From Beroe forskalii (taxonomy: Eukaryota; Ctenophora; Nuda; Beroida; Beroidae), in contig WFMF01000031.1 in the NCBI GenBank assembly GCA_011033025.1, positions 1 through 64,000 on the forward strand: a stretch of 64,000 nt of DNA, in the 5' to 3' direction. Under the pieces are notes generated by a model. The model made no database searches and was not told where the DNA came from. It was given only the letters and a program-made list of their open reading frames with translations. Numbering within the stretch: position 1 is the stretch's first letter; each line of letters begins with the position of its first letter. Positions 1-12,300 of the stretch are shown piece by piece. The position numbers and the translations under genes were made by a program.

Positions 1-2478
1 TTGATAAAGTGGGGATCCCACACTGGGCAACAGTATTCCAGTCTGCTCCGTATCAAGGACTTGAAGAGGGTCAGCATTGTAAGCTCAGACCTGTCCCGGA
101 AAGTCCCAAGGACCCATGAGGCGATCTTGCGTGAGTCACTAACAACATATTTACTTGTAGGGTCCAGCTACAGTCGTCGGTAATGTAAACACCAAGGTCT
201 CTGACGGATGAGGTTGGCTGAAGAATATTTCCATCCGGGTGTTGTGTATTGCCTCAGCTCCGCAGTGAAAGGAGGTTTCTTAGGAGGTACGAGTTGTTGA
301 GACAGAAGTTCATTACCTCAATTTATCCTGGTGGAGCACCATGTTGTTGTTCAACGACCAACTGACAACTTGATCGAGGTCTGTCTGTAACAGAGCCTTG
401 CATAACATGGTGATGATCTGACGCATGAGCTTAGTGTCATCTGCAAATGCCAGTGATTTTGACGAGGCAATTTTGATGATCATGTCTATCACGTAGAGAA
501 TGAAGAATATGGGACCCAGGACAGTTCCCTGGGGAACACCACTATCGACATTTGCGAATTCAGACTTTTTGCCATCGACAACCACGGCCTGACGTCTGTT
601 GGTGAGGAATTCCTCTATCCATCTAAGCAGTTTGCCTTTGATGCCGTAGTGTTCTAGCTTTGCTAGCAGGATTTTGTGGTCCACTTTGTCGAACGCTTTG
701 CTATAATCCAGATAGATTATATCTACCTCATTACCATCCTTAAGGCCCTTGAGAATGTAGTCAAAGTGTTCCAAGAGTTGAGTTAGGCAACTTCTTGTTT
801 TCCGGAAACCATGCTGATTGTCAGGAAGTATGTCGTTACTTTCTAGGTGGTCCACTAGACTGTTGCGAATGACTCTCTCGAAGATCTTAATGATGTGAGA
901 TGTTATGGACACTGGGCGGTAGTTTGCCGGGTCGGTTTTATTGCCTTTCTTGTAGATGGGTGTGATGTACTGCAGTTTCAGCTCATCTGGAATTCTGCCG
1001 TTAGAGTGAACTGTCCCATAAGAGCCAAAGTGGAAGGGAAAGGGTATCTTTGCAGCTGCAGAGGATCTTAGCTGGGATGTCATCATCAGGTGCTGCAGAG
1101 TAAGGATCTAGCTCCCCTATTGCTGTCTGGATGTCGTCCACAGAGAACTCTATGTCACTGAGGGTTGCAATTGAGGGGTCTCCCAGAGAGAATCAATGCA
1201 GGCTTGAGGGGTCGACATTGTCGGGTTACTAAACACACTAGTGTATTGAGCCTGGAGAATCTCAGCCTTCTCTTGCGGATCTGTGCTTAGGGATCCACAA
1301 TCCTTCCTGAGGGAGCAACGCTGGACTTGCATTTGAGTACTTCTTGGCGTAGCTGAAGAAGTATTTAGGGTTATTTTTGATGGTGCTTACAGCATAACTT
1401 TCTTGCTGGTTGAGATGTGCGAGAATTTCATCTTTGATTGCGTAAGCCATCAGACTAACTTCTCTTTCAAGCCCCGGTAAAAGCATTGAAGATGGATTAT
1501 GTGCCTTGAGAGTTGCAATCTTCTTGTTGAGTTTTCTTTTCTTCATTTTTCAGGGCATTGATTTTTTGGCCCTGAAGGTCCATTCTGGATGCTCTTCCGT
1601 CGACTTTCCTGGGTGGGGCTGTAAGTAAAAGTCACTTGGAGGACAGTCAAAGACTATAAGGTGCTTGAAAGTGTACCATCGATATCATCCATACCATCAC
1701 AGATTTCCTTCAGGTGATACCAATTGTCTCCCCTTATGTCATTCATAGCCTCAAAGTTACTGTGGTGAAGTTCACAGCTCTGAAAGAGAATGGGTCTATG
1801 ACTGGATCATGTTTTGAGCATTGGAGATAGGGTTATGACCAATTAAGCCTTCTACTAACAGGTGGTCTGAGATCCCAACTAAGGGTGGCTTGCCAACTTT
1901 AACCTCGATCACAACATTTGAGTTATTGGTTAGAATGAGGTCAAGGATATATTGTTACCTCTTGTAGGTTCCAAAACGAGCTGGCTGAGGAAGTTACAGT
2001 CCATGAATTCAAGTAGTTTCTGGCAAGCTTGTGTGGTGGGGCCAGTGTCTATTCCGCCAGTTTTTCCAGTTAAACTCAGGAAGGTTGAAGTCTCCCATGA
2101 GGTAAATGTCAGGGGTCCTGTTACTGGAAGAATGTAGGTCTAAACAGTTCTGCAGTTCTGTGAGCATCTGAGAAAGTCTGCATTTGGTGAATCTGGAGGG
2201 CGGTAAAGTAGGGCAACAACTGTGTGCTGTGATGCAATATATACGGCCACCAGGTTGTTGTAGTAATCCTTGAAGCTGTATTCAGCAGTAACTGTTAGCT
2301 GCTCATGAACATAGAGAATGCATCCACCTCCTGCCCTATCATCCCTGTCTGATCTGAAGCTTTCAAAGCCTGGTATTTCCACTTGAGCGTCTGTGAAGTG
2401 GGCATGGAGCCAAGACTCAGTTATTCCGAAGAACAAGGTTGGAGGGAGGGTCTCATCGTGAAGCAGGACTTTTTGCAA
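1..2478 (-). pseudogene. LINE ORF2: APE endonuclease and reverse transcriptase, broken and partial
   Basis: ORF2 would nick target DNA and reverse-transcribe the element RNA. The endonuclease part (2478-2140) shows GITESWL, then RAGGGCILYVHE and later ALLYRPP, typical of APE-type LINE nucleases. The RT part (1086-313) shows QHGFRKTRSC, LDYSKAFDKVDH, SGVPQGTVLGP and the catalytic AFADDTKL motif. The last piece (183-1) reads KSLIRSRLEYCCPVWDPH, the usual post-RT region of CR1/Jockey elements. These pieces sit in different frames, with about 350-600 bases of degraded sequence between endonuclease and RT, so no full-length protein is possible. The C-terminus leaves the window at base 1. Confidence 0.85.
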
Positions 2479-2534
2479 GTAGGGCAGCTTCCACTTTGTG
2501 TCTCCGGCTGCTGCCGGTGAAATACTTCTGGCGT

Positions 2535-3830
2535 TTAGCAGAAGTATCCTGGAAACTGGGCTTGGAGGGTGTGATGGGCCTGGTAAGGAGCAGTCGGAAG
2601 GGTGTTCAATGACTGCAAGGGCGGTGCTGACAGGAATCGTTGTGGGGGCGGGGCTGATTGCCCGGGGCTGATTGCCTGGACCAGTGAGGGTAGGGAAGAC
2701 TGGAGATCTAGTATCTTCTCCGACATTTGCATGATTATTCCCTCCTTCATATTCTCCAGGAGCTGCAATAAAAAAGCACTCGGCTCTTCCACTGCTACTG
2801 GTTGGGTAGGCCTTGCCACATTGGCATAGGTTTGCTTGATAGTTGGCGGGTATGGGGTTGTGAGCGATGCATAACTATCAAATCTCATCTTCAGCCCAGT
2901 TTTATTGATCTGAACCTGGGGAGCAGATTCATTTGGTGCCTCATCTTTCCTCCTGCGAGTGAATTTGAGGTGATCAAATTTACATTCCATGTTGAGACAT
3001 TCTCAGCAGTAAGTGAGTCTCGCAAATCCTAGGGTGGTAGTAGTTGCAGTTCTGGCCTTTAACACATCCCAAACGCTTGTTGTCCCCATGTTTACAGTAT
3101 CTAAAGCATCTTGGAGGATGTCTCTTATCACAGGGCTTGCCGTTGATGAGCTTTTTTCCCAGTAAGGCCATGAGGACAGTTCCTTGCTTTGTAAGCACTG
3201 CAGATTTCTGTGCTGTTAGTCTGCAGGTTCTGCCTGTTCCTCCTGGGGCTTACTCTCCTCCTCATCTTCCTGCTCTTCCTCCTCTTCTTCTGCTTCTTCT
3301 TCCTCAGCTTCTGTCTCCTGTCCTGCTGGTAGTTCTGCTGGAACAGTGTTGGGCGTCGGTAGAAGAGACAGGTTGTTTTTCTTGAGACAACCGGAACACA
3401 GCCATACCATTCCATGAAGTCTCAAGGTTTCAGGAACTTCATTCAATGCTTCAAAGCGTTCCTGGACTTTTGGGCAGTTGTGTGAGCCCTGCAGACACAG
3501 CTGACAAGTGAGTAGTGGCTTGTCTGTCAGCTTGTTAGAGTAGTTGTCCCCACAGTCATTACACTGCGTCTCAAAGAGGGCTTCAATCTTCAAGACAATC
3601 CTGTCACAAAAGAACAGTCAAGTTCTTGTACAGCTTCTTGTTTGCTGCTCCACGCACAGTGAATCCAAGGAAAGTGGCAGCAGCTTCAAGGTGGTTGGCA
3701 TCGAACTTCTTTAGGCTCTGCAGGTTCCCATTGTATGAGGCCTCATAGTTGTATGCGGAGACAACTTTCTTTGAGAGGGGTCTGCTCGGTTAAGAAGATC
3801 ACCAATGGCCACCTTGTGAGACTCTGTCAT
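2535..3830 (-). pseudogene. LINE ORF1, zinc-finger nucleic-acid-binding protein, frameshifted
   Basis: The reading starts at ATG 3830-3828 (MTESHKVAIGDLLN) and continues through at least three frames. About 80 codons in, a cysteine-rich block (CNDCGDNY, then CQLCLQGSHNC, then WLCSGC) resembles a PHD-type zinc finger. An acidic Glu-rich stretch follows near 3245-3330. A second block near 3040-3140 (CFRYCKHG, then GCVKGQNCNYYHPRIC) looks like CCCH or zinc-knuckle fingers. The end is Pro/Gln-rich. PHD-like and knuckle fingers in ORF1 are known from some CR1-type LINEs, where ORF1 binds the element RNA. A TGA near 3612 and frame changes break it. The adjoining ORF2 lies about 60 bases downstream on the same strand. 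Confidence 0.7.
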
Positions 3831-4070
3831 GAATCAATCAGGACACCGATCCAAGGGTTACACCAAACAGTAGTGGCAGGGTAGCGACCGTCCTGAAATG
3901 ACTCAGCGGCAGAAAGCGTTGAGGGATAGGGTGGAGCAAGGGGAGTATCGCTCCCAAATTCAATGTCAATTTCAATGAACACTGAAATAGGGAGTACTGC
4001 TCCCTCACTCAACACAGAAAAGAGGTAACACGTGTAAATGAAGCACTCCAAACAACACTTCCTCACCAAG

Positions 4071-5317
4071 TGGCAATTGCCAATGAGTCTTTGGGAAGTG
4101 GTTTTTATAGTCAGTAGCCTATCTATGACCCTGGCGGCTGACTCTGCCTTATCACATGCTAGCGAGGCTCAGCGTCCTCAAATTTGATTGTATAAAGTAG
4201 TGTTGTAAAGTTTAAAACCCTGATTGTCCGTGGGAAATAGATTCTTATGAGCGCACTTGTCGGTAGGTTGCTTGTTTGACTGCAGCTAGGTCCCAGTTGA
4301 TGGTCGCTGCGATTTGCCGGTGCACTCCGGTGAACTGTCTATAATTACAACTTAGGGACTAGGGAGCAAGTTAAAACGTTCAATGATACGATAGTTTAAA
4401 AATCAGGAGCTTTCGAAAATCATGTGATTATCGTCGTCAGCTGAAGATGGAGGGTGAGAGGGTGCTTATAAATTACAGCTTATATTTGAAGCATATTGCT
4501 AGTTGAAGGAAGCTAATTAACATATTATGAGAGAACAATTGTTTGACTCGACATACTTGAGCTGATAGCCGCCAATAAACTGTTCTTTTGTTGACCCTTC
4601 CTTGAAGTACGGGTGTTTTATTGGCAACAAAACAGTGGCATTAGCAGCAACAGTTTCATGCTGTATGCTCTTAACTATTGCTTTGTGATCCAATTGCTAG
4701 AGAAATTATAGCTTTGTCATGCTCAACTCAAAGTCAAAGTAGACTTCTGCTTCATTTGATCGCGGTAAACAAGTGCCCGTTGATTTCATATTAAATGAAA
4801 ACTCTAAAAACCTTGAATCGCCCGTTTAAGACCAAGGATTTGCCTCCTACACGGTACACATGAAATTTTCGCTAATTCGTCTGTATGCGCTGTATGTAAT
4901 TACACGGCTTTCACTAATCCTCCGATCACAGACAGATTTAGACAAATTCTCTGTTTGAATCGGTGAAAATGAGAATTATTCCAGTGTCCACCGACCAGTG
5001 TTTGAATATAGAACTTGACTTTGTCTTGATAAACGTTATGGTACTTATAGCCAGCCGATGCTAATGTATGATGATGCCATGATTATTTTTCCTCCATTCC
5101 TCTTCGGAAGTATTTAAATTTCCGCGCTTGCTGGGGAGAATGAACCCTCAGATCTCTCACTGTCAGTCCATTATTTAAAGAAGTCTACACTGTCCCTCCT
5201 TACTAAAGAAGGAGTTATCTCTGATGCCCCTTGCAAGGGCTGGAAGACAAAGAGGGTGGAGCTCCACATTTACATATAATATATTCATTATATAAGATAT
5301 TATAATATTATACTCAC
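4071..5317. other. Stretch without recognised gene; downstream intron side of the Rab exon
   Basis: I see no conserved coding segment on either strand. It follows the splice donor of the Rab32-like exon, so part of it is probably intron of that gene. An AT-rich block with short inverted repeats lies at 5270-5312. Confidence 0.4.
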
Positions 5318-5434
5318 GGTCGCTTTGTAGTTTCCCTCGAACTTGCGGTGCACGTACTGGGTGATGATGCTGGTTTTACCGGTCTCACACTCACCCACCA
5401 CCAGTACTTTGAACAGGTACTCCTTCTTATCCAT
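5318..5434 (-). CDS. RAB32: Rab32/38-family small GTPase, first coding exon
   Basis: The exon encodes the first 39 residues of a Ras-superfamily GTPase and ends at a good donor (ACC then GTGAGTA, donor bases at 5317-5311). It starts at ATG 5434-5432. The P-loop GECETGKT (residues 14-21) fits GxxxxGK[ST] and would bind the GTP phosphates. The pattern around it (EYLFKVLVVGE before, SIITQYVHRKF after, NYKAT at the exon end) is closest to the Rab32/38/29 branch, which works in lysosome-related organelle and endosomal traffic. The next exon, expected to begin with switch I, was not found at lower coordinates; a LINE occupies 1-4.1 kb. Rab38 or Rab29-like are the alternatives. The GTPase call is firm, the subfamily less so. 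Confidence 0.75.
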
Positions 5435-7850
5435 ATCACCTGCTGGTCAACTACTGGTTCTCAGTTCTCAAACAATACGCCGCGCGCGATAAATAGGCGG
5501 TTGTTCAACGTCATCCACTCACTACATCACACCAAGATAATGATTTCATCCTAACTGCCAATTTCTCGTGCGCGGGGTTTAGTGCTGAGATCTTACCTAT
5601 CAAGATCTCATATTGTTGCTCTACGACTTTTATTATTATGGATTTTGAATTCTGCGCATCCATTCAAAATTCACACGATAAAGCTAAGTATGAACTACAA
5701 CTACTAACTAGTCTTGGATAGGAATCGGTACTGTAGACTTGGTGCGATGAGAAAAGCAAAATAACAGGCACTGCACAAGAAATAAGAACGGTGGTTTGGT
5801 ATGTAGGTACGTGTTGGGATGTTAAGTAACGCTGCAATGTTGGTCTGCAATACGTTGCTTGGGACACGTGGCATCGCATCTTTGTTATCCTGTAGTGTCA
5901 GCATTGTATACCGTACAATACTTGTGTGAAGTGACTTCACAGATTGATTGATTACAATACCATGCTCCTGTTGTTCGCCAAGTAGTTGTAGGGAGTTGCG
6001 GTTTAGGCCTGATTGGTAATGGATCCGTGGATCAAATAATTTCTAGGGAGTTCTTTACAAATATTATAACCAACTTTATTACAAACTTCCAACTATATGA
6101 CCAACATCCAACGACATTCCAAAGTAATATCGCGACATTATGAGGCAAAAGATAGGTGAAATCGCTTATTAAAAAGGCCATATATTGCTCGTGTGAAATT
6201 TACAGATTAAAAAACATACCTAGTTACAAAAGTCACTCGACTCCAAACTGATACACACGTTGAACTGGTGTACCAACTTGTTCAAAGAATACACAAATGG
6301 AAAATGCTATGAATCTTTCCCTACACTATCATACATAGGACTTTAACCTTAGGGAGGCGCAATGCATTAGTGTAGACCATTAATCAGAGGTTAATACTCA
6401 ACGCCCTATTCATGATATAAAGTTGCACATTGCAAATCATAATAATGTTGCAACTTGATTTTCCGCAAGTTCTAATGTGCAAAGTTTTCTTATTTACTAT
6501 TCTTTTACTTATTTTGTGTCTACCTGCAGATTTTAATTATTTCATTCTGAATTTAATGTCGCTCTAAAACTCCGCGTGATTCAGCAAAACCCTAGCATCA
6601 TTCAATCGAGGCACTCAACGGCACTACATTAAAACATTACCAACAGCAGAAGACTTTCAGACAAGAGTGCAGGCTGGAGCAGTGTTTGATACCTGATTTT
6701 ATAATCGATACTATTGACTCTATATCGGTTGTAACGGATCCCACTGTGCAGAGTGCACCAGGATTTCGTGTACTCTACACACGAACATGCCCTCGTACAT
6801 CCTACACACGTGATGTATCAGATCGCCTTGGCAACTCTACCAAATGCTTATATAGGGTGTTGCTGTGGCAACTATCGTATCATGATAGTTGCCATGGCAA
6901 CCATCATATGATTCCATATGATCTTATCTTAGCTACGTTGATTAGCGAATGATCTTGGTTGTGTTCAAAAAGATTGTGAAATCTTATATACTCTCTAGGT
7001 ACAATACTCTCTAGGCATTAGGCGTATCACTAGAAAAGAACATCTAGAATTTAAAATTGAATTTGGTGTCTAATTGTAAAGCATTAATATATTTCAAGCT
7101 ACTTACACAACCACTTACTCAGGCGTCGATGGTTAAAGAGATCAGAGAATATGGAATAACTGCTGACTTTTGGGCAGCTTCCCTTCCGTAGAGGTGAATA
7201 AGTAACTCTCTTTTGTTCACTCTCTTCATACTTGGCTGAAAGTATGAAAGTACAAAATGTAATAACTTTAGAATTGGTTGATGCAGATAGTTAGTTCTTC
7301 TACTGCTACTTTTTGTCATTGGATGCCATCCACATTTACCATCGTGAAGTTTGTGTCCTCATTTTCCAATCATTCTCCTTTGAGCACACTGATTTCAGTG
7401 TGTCTTCATTGTTAAATGACTGACGTAATGACTTTATTCGTTTTCAGACAGCATACGATCCGATGTTATGATGAATGTGAGTAATTTTAATTATCAATTC
7501 GCTCATCTCACCCTCATCACCAATTATTTACTATAACTGGTAATTTGCCATTTAAAACGGTCTTCTTTTTATCATGAATTACCAAAAATTCAACAGTGGT
7601 CATGGTTGAGGGTTTCACCGGTTAATTGTTGAATGACGTAAATTGACGGTTGCCAGACATACGCGAACACTTTTGGGATATTCACATAATTTACACCACG
7701 TGCATAACACGTGAAATGAGTCATGTGATTGACCGTTGACAGTTGAAGTGACCACTTTCGTCACGAGGGCCCTGTACAGGAATGTGCGCTTTTGTCCGTC
7801 CAGCGGACAAAAAGCGCGCACTGAGAATTATAACGGTTTTGATCCGGGCA
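5435..7850. other. Gene-poor stretch upstream of Rab exon
   Basis: It presumably contains the Rab promoter and 5' UTR next to 5434, but I see no clear TATA or CpG-rich core. The only structured feature I can support is the hairpin at 6866-6894. Short open frames here lack family resemblance. Confidence 0.35.
6866..6894. repeat. Perfect 11-bp inverted repeat (hairpin), 7-base loop
   Basis: TGGCAACTATC at 6866-6876 pairs exactly with GATAGTTGCCA at 6884-6894. The flanks carry further TGGCAAC copies (near 6828 and 6895), suggesting a worn repeat end rather than a functional RNA. Confidence 0.6.
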
Positions 7851-7919
7851 GTAACCTAACCCTATCCCTAACCCCAACCCTAACCCCAACCCACACCCTT
7901 AACCTAACCCTTTTAAGGC
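7851..7919 (+). repeat. Degenerate telomere-like (CCCTAA)n tract
   Basis: About 65 bases of CCCTAA-type units with variants CCCTAT, CCCCAA and CACCCT. The C-rich strand is on plus, that is TTAGGG-like on minus. It abuts the MITE-like sequence that follows. Interstitial and internal, so not a chromosome end in this assembly. Confidence 0.7.
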
Positions 7920-8278
7920 CTATGGACAAAAAACATAAGAATCTATTTTGAACCGTTTTAACAGGGTGGCCTGTCAAAATTTTTTCTGGTGGTCACCACA
8001 CAAGATTTTTGTCCTAAAATGCCAACCCTTACCCTATCCCTTAATAAATTGCACCAAAAGGCCCAAATCCGGACAAAAGCGATGATTTATCACTTTGTTC
8101 ACGTTGACAACTCGTGACCACTTTCACGATCACGAGGAAAATTTGTAAAACTTTCATTTGAGCTAAATTGTTCAGCAACGAAAATGACGTAAGACCCCGC
8201 TAACCGGCCTTTTTTAACCGGCCCTTTGGACAAAAATCTCAAAGTCGTTTTTGTCCGGGCGGTATTGATCCAATAAGG
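7905..8278. mobile_element. Diverged copy of the CCTTATTGG-type MITE
   Basis: The segment shares several blocks in the same order with the element at 51140-51571: a TGGACAAAAA motif, TTTTTTCTGGTGGT, an AATAAATTGCA block, and a right end with AACCGGCCCTTTGGACAAAA leading to CCAATAAGG followed by TA. The right terminus is clear at 8278. The left terminus is not visible and may have been replaced by the telomere-like tract. It is non-coding. Confidence 0.55.
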
Positions 8279-8280
8279 TA

Positions 8281-9202
8281 ATGATCAATGCAGGGCCTTG
8301 GTGCATGGAACAAACCAGATATTTTGCAAGGTCTGGAATATATGCAAAAGTTTGGAAACTTCGCTCCAGAGAATCAGAACGTTTTCGTCCTGAATTCAAT
8401 GAAACGCCAAAATCTGCATCAAAAAGTTGATGACGACAATCGATTGTTGGCACTTCGACTTTTGTTTTGAAATCTATTTTGATCAAAATGCATAACTTGC
8501 GTATTTTAGGGGGGTGGTGGGGATGTAACTATTTTGATTCTTACTGTCGGACGTCGATGCTCCTAGGGTCAGTCAAAATAAGTTATCTGAACTCTGTCAC
8601 TCTAGACTCATTGTATGAGAAGTGTTCATATTGTCCTGACACATCACACAACTATCAGATCTGCTCTGGTCAGTACGGTCCGATTTCAGCACTTCTATGC
8701 ACTCTTTGAACACCATATTGCCCCAAGTTATTTCCATATAATAATATCATGTTATCTTCGCTTCATGCTATCTTCATCTTATCACCTACCCTCATCAAGT
8801 TACTACCACTCACTTTATAGTGCTTCACTGCTCTTATCGAATATCTCAAACATGTGTTGTTTGTATATATAATATGGACCAGCTACTTAATTATACTAAT
8901 AGCCCCGTCTAGTTATACAAAATATTGGGCTGAGTACCGGGGTCAGGCACGTGAGGCTACTGCTCAATTAATGACTGTATAGCTCCTGCATAGAATAGCT
9001 GATGTATTAACCGTGATTTCTTTTGCTGCCCCACCATTTTCTTAAAAGTTTTTGCACACCTTCTCACTTCAGGAGCTCTCTTGTACCGTATATACTGGTC
9101 ATGTGTCGTGTGGTCATCTTATACACATAATCATACACGACCTTTAATGAGATTGCTTCGTTCTTGTCGTTGTCGTTGAAGCAGCAGTCTCAGCAGATAA
9201 TA
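8281..9202. other. Stretch without recognised gene
   Basis: AT-rich, with a run of short ATCAT/CTTCAT motifs near 8745-8820. A TATA-like GTATATAC lies near 9087, about 115 bases before the possible first exon at 9203. Confidence 0.3.
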
Positions 9203-9302
9203 ATGTCTGAAAGCCAAGATGACTCATCAATCATCAAACATGAGCAACGATCAGACTTTGGGCATTTGCACTTTGCAGTTACTCGGCTTCCCGAGAATCG
9301 AG
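9203..9302 (+). CDS. Possible first coding exon of an unrecognised gene
   Basis: An ATG at 9203 opens a frame of 33 codons (MSESQDDSSIIKHEQRSDFG then HLHFAVTRLPENR) that meets a donor-like AG|GTAAAA at 9302/9303. A polar, Ser/Asp-rich N-terminus preceded by CAG-rich 5' UTR-like sequence is typical of a first exon. I do not recognise the protein and found no matching second exon, so this may be chance. The frame runs into TAG soon after the donor, as expected of an intron. Confidence 0.25.
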
Positions 9303-12300
9303 GTAAAAATATGCCATGGTAGTATGGCGAGAATTGGAGGCCAGTTAGTCACTTCGTCGCAGTTTTATAGCGGCCCCCAATTTTATAAAATACACCATTT
9401 ATAAACTCGCTCTCTCGCTTTATCCTTAGTCGCCTCTTCGTGTGTTATAGTTTGTTGGACAGCCCTCCTCTTCTTTTCTTTGCTCATTATCATCCTATGC
9501 TCAGCCGGCTTACTTCGGGTCTGCGGTTGAGAAAATAGCCCTATTTTTAACGCTGTGTTCTTGAGCTGTCACGTGATACTCTAAACGGCATTTTTCCTCG
9601 CTTTAATGATCCTAAATCGATAATGGTCCGAGTTCTAACGACCAAAGCGTTCGAACTGCCAGACACTTTGCAACTGTTAATAATGAAAGAGCAAGCGTAT
9701 TCATAGAAATCAGGCTCAGTGTGCAGCTGCTGTATCGTTGCTCCTTCTGTTTCTACGTTTACTGCGGAGATTTATATTTCTTCAGAATTTACTGAAAATG
9801 GTCTAAATAAAGCAAAACTAAATCGTTCGATCTTAACAATTATATGGGAGTGTGACTTTTAACCTCCGACATTTTACCACACGGCAGTTTGCCTCACTCT
9901 CTCCAAACCCTAACCTTAAACCAAGCCCAAGCCCTAAACCTTTACCATAAACCAGACCCCAACCATTGCATAATGCATATAGTTATTAGGTGTTGTGTGG
10001 TAATATTTTGTCGTGAGGTAAAATTTCTGATCCCCATAATTTCTGTAAAAAGTTTTATATTCCACGAAATTTTTCCATTTTCTGCCATGAAGAACGTTGC
10101 ACCTCCTTGGATATCATCTGTTGCAATGATACACTGAGCCAGGTGGCATGTAACTACCTTTTTTTCTCTTCTACACCTTTCAAATACTCTTCCGCAGTTG
10201 GTTCATGTACCTATAAGTATAGCAGTTAACTGCAGCGCTCTACTTTTGAACCCTTTTACTCTGCTATGTACATATTGTTTTACTTTTAGCTATTATATTC
10301 AATCAGCTTGTATTCATTGTGCGAGACTTGTCACGCTATCTATTTAAGACCTTTTTGTGGCACTAAATAAGAAATATATTGAGACCTTTCCTGACAGCTT
10401 CAGCTACACCCAAAAATGGTCCATTATTGACGCTTTGAATGCCGTTTCTGGACTAAATGAAACATTCTGGGCCCGCTTTATCATCGAAGTATTGAATCTA
10501 AAGAGAAAGAAAACCACAAAATGCTGCAGCCATTCCCTTCCGCAGTTTCGCTTTGTGGTGTGCATGTAGGACCAATCCTCATTTTGGGTTTTGTCTTCAA
10601 TCATCATTGCAATATGATATTTTCCATTTAGCTATTTAACTATTCATTTAACTAATTCATTCAAGTGTTAGTTGAACCCTGTAGTGCTTTACTGTACTGT
10701 ATCAAAAGAACAAATCACTTTAACTGCAAGGGATCGTTTAGCGAGCAAATTGTTTTCGACCCTTTGAGAATAATGCGCTGCATTTTATTCGACTCTGACC
10801 TACAATTTGTGCCTTTTTGGTTTTGTGGCTGTAAATGCACTGCTTGTGACATTGCGATCAGTAACATTGCTCTTGTGCACCGTAAATAGCATTTATTCAG
10901 TATGAGAAGAATCAGGAAATAGCAAAGTAGAAAATTGAATGGTTTGCTAAATACTAACGAGGAAAAAGTGCGAAGCGTGATATTGATATTACGCAACCAA
11001 CACGACGGGCTGAGAGCGTAAGGCCGAAGTTTTAATCGATTTTTTGCCCGAAAGTTTTTGTGGCATAAGTAAAAAAATCCGGCTATTTAAATTTCTGAGT
11101 GATATAATGCAGTATCCCATAAAAAAAGGCACAAATATTGATCGTAGCCTGAGAAAAAGGAGCAATCGTGAAGACGTAATGGTCGCTTTGAAATAATGGC
11201 AATTTGAGATATGACAATTATTGTGGGTTTTTGGGAGGTTTTTATGTTCTAAAATAGCCAAATTGCATCCACTTTACTTCAAATCCTGTTTTCCATTTCA
11301 TATTAACATTAACGATGGAGAAAACAAGTACGAAGCTCACTTCTGGAAAAATGTGGTCAAATAGCCACTCATGGTCACATTTAAGTCCTAAAATTTAGGT
11401 CAACTGCCACTTTGGTGGGCGCTTCGCAATGATATTTTTCATCCAATTTTTACGAAATACTCTGAAATTATCGAGACGAATCGAATAGAATTCAGAATCA
11501 AAAGCTAAGTTCTATTTCCTTCAGTTCAAATTTCGATTTTTTGATCCCATTTCGCTCCGAGTCCTCACATGGCCAATGTCCAAGCTCTGTTGTCCAACGA
11601 TTTCCCAAAATCGTGTTTTCCAAATTATCAAGTTTAAAACTTATAATTTTGATTATATTCGCAAACCTTAAAATAAAAACAAACTTTGTTATTTGAGTAT
11701 TGAACTGAAAGAATTTTGTTCCTTCACTAGTTCTTCTGAAAACTTTCAAATGAGCAAATGCTTCGAATTGGCCCTGCAAATGCCATACCCATCTTGTCCT
11801 ATGTTGAATCATCTTGTGCATTACGTTATTTATTTACTACAAGGCAAGGAAAAGGATCCATTGTAAAAGTGGTGATGCTTTGTCATTGTATATAAACCGC
11901 TCTGTAATAATTCTGTTTTGGTTATTTATGGAATTTTGGCACTATTTAAGAGAGGCTGAATGGGGTTTTAGCTATTGGTACCAATCGCTCAATAGCTCAA
12001 TAGGTTAATGCTATTATGTTGGCAAGGTGGGACTTGGCAAGGTGGGAACTTGGCAAGGTGAGAACTAGCATTTATTTGTGCCTGGAGGAGGCTATTACGT
12101 AAGTTGTTGAATGCTTTTAAATTCACTAATGGTGTACCGACCACAATGCACTAATTTGTTTTTATTCATCGCAGGGAACCTGCAATTTATTGAGATGGAT
12201 CCGGCCATACAGTCGACACTATACGGTTTTTATTTAGGAGACACCCATGCTGGATTATTCTGACTCCCATCATGTTGGAGTTTGAGACTTGAGTTAGTCT

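Larger units (their letters stand above)
1..4070 (-). mobile_element. Decayed non-LTR (CR1/Jockey-like) retrotransposon, 3' end beyond window
   Basis: One minus-strand LINE can be followed from about position 4070 down to base 1. It has a zinc-finger ORF1, then an ORF2 with an APE-type endonuclease, reverse transcriptase and the usual C-terminal region. Frames change several times and in-frame stops interrupt both ORFs, so it is a dead copy. The 5' boundary is not sharp: the ORF1 start codon is at 3830, and 3831-4070 would be 5' UTR. The 3' tail lies outside the window. The order EN then RT, and the RT motifs, place it in the CR1/Jockey group by family knowledge; the exact clade cannot be set by eye. 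Confidence 0.85.

Noticed and set aside
5664-5940. Minus-strand frames upstream of the Rab exon as an extra N-terminal exon
   Set aside because: Rab32-like N-terminus is complete enough from its own ATG, and these frames show no Rab-family extension or donor in phase.
10357-10569. 70-codon plus-strand frame (KYIETFPDSFSYTQKW)
   Set aside because: An equally open frame exists on the opposite strand and no homology is apparent.
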